DNA from: Actinomadura violacea | Lineage (GTDB): Bacteria > Actinomycetota > Actinomycetes > Streptosporangiales > Streptosporangiaceae | NCBI RefSeq assembly: GCF_017573465.1 | Contig: NZ_JAGEPF010000014.1 | Coordinates: 1-64,000, forward strand | Length of the DNA stretch: 64,000 bases | Reading direction: 5' to 3' | Shown here: positions 62,280 to 64,000 of the stretch, in pieces | Layout of the letters: each line of letters begins with the position of its first letter | Position numbering within the stretch: position 1 is the stretch's first letter | Notes under the pieces: generated by a model | What the model saw: the letters and a program-made list of their open reading frames with translations, nothing else | Database searches by the model: none | Told to the model about the DNA's origin: nothing | Made by a program: the position numbers and the translations under genes

Positions 62280-63362
62280 TCACACGTAGCGTTCGAGGAT
62301 CGACGACTCGGCGAGCCGCGACAGGCCCTCGCGGACGCTGCGGGCGCGGGACTCGCCGACCCCGCCGACGGCCTGGAGGTCGTCGATGCTGGCGGCGAGG
62401 AGCTTCTGCAGCCCGCCGAAGTGCTCGACGAGCCGCTCGACGACCATGCTGGGCAGCCGCGGCACCTTCGCCAGCAGCCGGAACCCCTTCGGGCTGACCG
62501 GCAGGTCGAGGGCGTCGGGCCCGGCGAACCCCATCACCTCGGCGACCGTCGACAGGTCGAGCAGCTCGTTGGCCGACAGCGTGTCCAGCGCGGACAGGAT
62601 CGCCGACACGCCGCGGGCGCGGGTGTCGTCCGACGGGTAGTCGCGGACGATCAGCTCCCGGTCGACGTCGACGCCGGAGACCAGCTCGTCCAGCTGCAGC
62701 GAGAGCAGCCGGCCGTCGGTGCCGAGCTCGACGACGTAGCCCTCGATCTCGTCGGCGATGCGGCGCACCATCTCCAGGCGCTGCACGACGGCGCTGACGT
62801 CGCGGACGGTGACGAGGTCCTCGATCTCCAGCGCGGACAGCGTCCCGGACACCTCGTCGAGCCGCAGCTTGTAGCGCTCGAGGGTGGCGAGGGCCTGGTT
62901 GGCCTTGGACAGGATCGCGGCCGAGTCCTCCAGGACGTAGCGGATGCCGTCCAGGTAGAGGGCGATGATCCGCATCGACTGGCTGACCGAGATGACCGGG
63001 TGCGGCGTCTGGCGGGCGACGCGCTCGGCGGTGCGGTGCCGGGTGCCCGACTCCTCGGTGGGGATGGTGGAGTCCGGCACGAGGTGGACGGCGGCGCGCA
63101 CGATGTGCGAGTGGTCGTTGTCCAGCACGATCGCGCCGTCCATCTTGGCCAGCTCGCGCAGCCGCGTGGCGGAGAACTCGACGTCGAGTTCGAAGCCGCC
63201 CGAGCACAGGTCCTCGACGGCCTTGTCGTAGCCGAGGACGATCAGCCCGCCGGTGTGCCCCCGCAGGATGCGCTCCAGGCCGTCGCGGATCTGCGTGCCC
63301 GGGGCCACCGCGGCGAGCGTGGCGCGGCGTCGTTCGTCATGAGCCTTGTCGTGTTCTGGCAC
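62280..63362 (-). CDS. disA: Diadenylate cyclase DisA (c-di-AMP synthase)
   Basis: 360 aa. It makes c-di-AMP from two ATP and scans DNA for branched structures. The cyclase domain (about 1-140) has the DGA motif (75-77) and GTRHR (106-110). The coiled middle and the C-terminal helix-hairpin-helix DNA-binding domain (VGGVGESRARSVREGL) are present. A c-di-AMP riboswitch in this same window is the direct sensor of its product. GTG 63362 has a G-rich site upstream. radA lies upstream, as in Bacillus and other actinobacteria. Confidence 0.97.
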   Translation of the reverse strand: MPEHDKAHDERRRATLAAVAPGTQIRDGLERILRGHTGGLIVLGYDKAVEDLCSGGFELDVEFSATRLRELAKMDGAIVLDNDHSHIVRAAVHLVPDSTIPTEESGTRHRTAERVARQTPHPVISVSQSMRIIALYLDGIRYVLEDSAAILSKANQALATLERYKLRLDEVSGTLSALEIEDLVTVRDVSAVVQRLEMVRRIADEIEGYVVELGTDGRLLSLQLDELVSGVDVDRELIVRDYPSDDTRARGVSAILSALDTLSANELLDLSTVAEVMGFAGPDALDLPVSPKGFRLLAKVPRLPSMVVERLVEHFGGLQKLLAASIDDLQAVGGVGESRARSVREGLSRLAESSILERYV

Positions 63363-63475
63363 CTGGCCCCCGGAGGTCGCTGGACGGCGTCAGTTTACCG
63401 AGGAGGGCGGCGGCCCGGTTCCTCCCCTGGTCGCATCCGTGCGGCGCGTGCCGTAATACTCTCGCCCTACCCGCG

Positions 63476-64000
63476 TCATGGCGCGGTAAAGGCGACCTGG
63501 AGCGCCTGCTGCAGGCTGTCGACCTCCATCACCTTCATGCCCTCGTAGCTGCTGAGCTGCGGGTCGGCGCGCTTGAGCGGCGATCCGTCGGCGAGCTCCA
63601 GGGACCCGCGCGGGACGACGGCGTGCTTGAACCCGAGCCGCGCCGCCTCGGCGAGGCGCCGCTGCACGCCGGGGACGACGCGGACCTCCCCGGCGAGGCC
63701 GACCTCGCCGAGCGCGATGAGGCTGCTCGACAGCGCCTGCTCGACGGTGGACCCGGCGACGGCGAGGCCGAGCGCGAGGTCGACGGAGGTCTCGGCGAGC
63801 CGGACGCCGCCGACGGTGGAGACGTAGACGTCCTGCTCGTGCATGGAGATCTTGCAGCGCTGGGCGAGGACGGCCAGCACCATCGCGACGCGGGAGGTGT
63901 CGAGGCCGGACGTGGCGCGCCGCGGCGAGGGCAGGTGCGACTTGGCGACGAGCGCCTGGACCTCCGCGACGAGCGGCCGGCGGCCCTCCAGCGTGACGGT
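63476..64000 (-). CDS. radA: DNA repair protein RadA, C-terminal part (runs off the window)
   Basis: 175 codons visible; the start and the zinc-finger and ATPase parts lie beyond 64000. The visible part is the Lon-protease-like domain: VSTVGGVRLAETSVDLALGLAVAGS, LGEVGLAGEVR and RLGFKHAVVPRGS. RadA helps branch migration in recombination and works with DisA on DNA structures. It is on the same strand as disA, 113 bp before it, so the two may form an operon. Confidence 0.93.
   Translation of the reverse strand, partial: TVTLEGRRPLVAEVQALVAKSHLPSPRRATSGLDTSRVAMVLAVLAQRCKISMHEQDVYVSTVGGVRLAETSVDLALGLAVAGSTVEQALSSSLIALGEVGLAGEVRVVPGVQRRLAEAARLGFKHAVVPRGSLELADGSPLKRADPQLSSYEGMKVMEVDSLQQALQVAFTAP

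Overview
The window is high-GC DNA (well above 65 % by eye) with dense overlapping genes, many GTG/TTG starts and many leaderless-looking starts (a TANNNT -10 box only 6-12 nt before the start codon). The gene set (chaplin-type hydrophobic surface proteins, Lsr2, stand-alone LuxR-type and MarR/PadR/LacI regulators, two P450s, RipA-like NlpC/P60 hydrolases, the tilS-hpt-ftsH-fol cluster) points to a filamentous, aerial-hypha-forming actinobacterium. Actinomadura/Thermomonosporaceae or a related Streptosporangiales genus is my best guess; the genus is inferred, not proven. No rRNA, tRNA, insertion sequence, prophage or CRISPR array was seen. The window looks like a chromosomal core segment with small accessory inserts.

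Layout. (1) 1-3.6 kb: a 16-bp tandem repeat, then a minus-strand MerR regulator plus VIT/vWA protein operon preceded by a nested palindrome. (2) 3.8-7 kb: a membrane-anchored ECF sigma-factor fusion and a secreted NlpC/P60 hydrolase. (3) 7.2-18.1 kb: ppa, a PBP4-type carboxypeptidase, a zincin metalloprotease, tilS, hpt, ftsH, folE, and the overlapping folP-NTF2-folB-folK-DUF3180 operon. (4) 18.2-26.8 kb: a lone NuoD-like protein, two bacterial PH-domain proteins, hydrolase/MarR, a P450, PadR plus membrane protein, and a MidA-type methyltransferase. (5) 26.9-34.2 kb: a NarL-type two-component pair, two tandem chaplins with matching structured leaders, a MacB-like ABC exporter and a small secreted protein. 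(6) 34.5-44.2 kb: cofactor genes (DUF2520 protein, panC, panD, nadB, nadC, coaX), MFS/LysR and lysS. (7) 44.2-55 kb: LacI-P450, a LuxR-type mini-regulator behind a long leader, an NlpC/P60 hydrolase under a c-di-AMP riboswitch, an ArgA-like acetyltransferase, two RDD proteins, lsr2 and clpC. (8) 55-64 kb: glyoxalase-like protein, a winged-helix/nucleotidyltransferase-fold regulator, flavin/F420-type oxidase-like protein, LysE/Lrp, an adenosine-deaminase-like enzyme, a NADAR-fusion protein, mutY, a lipoprotein-like protein, disA and the 3' part of radA.

How it works together. Four themes recur. Envelope and development: chaplins, two NlpC/P60 hydrolases, PBP4, the ECF fusion, and a motif (GTGATCANTTG) in front of one hydrolase and both chaplins. 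Second messenger: disA makes c-di-AMP, and the riboswitch at about 48.4-48.5 kb should sense it to control a cell-wall hydrolase. Protein quality control: ftsH and clpC, the latter with two ClgR-like boxes. Cofactors: folate, pantothenate/CoA and NAD, in three close gene groups.
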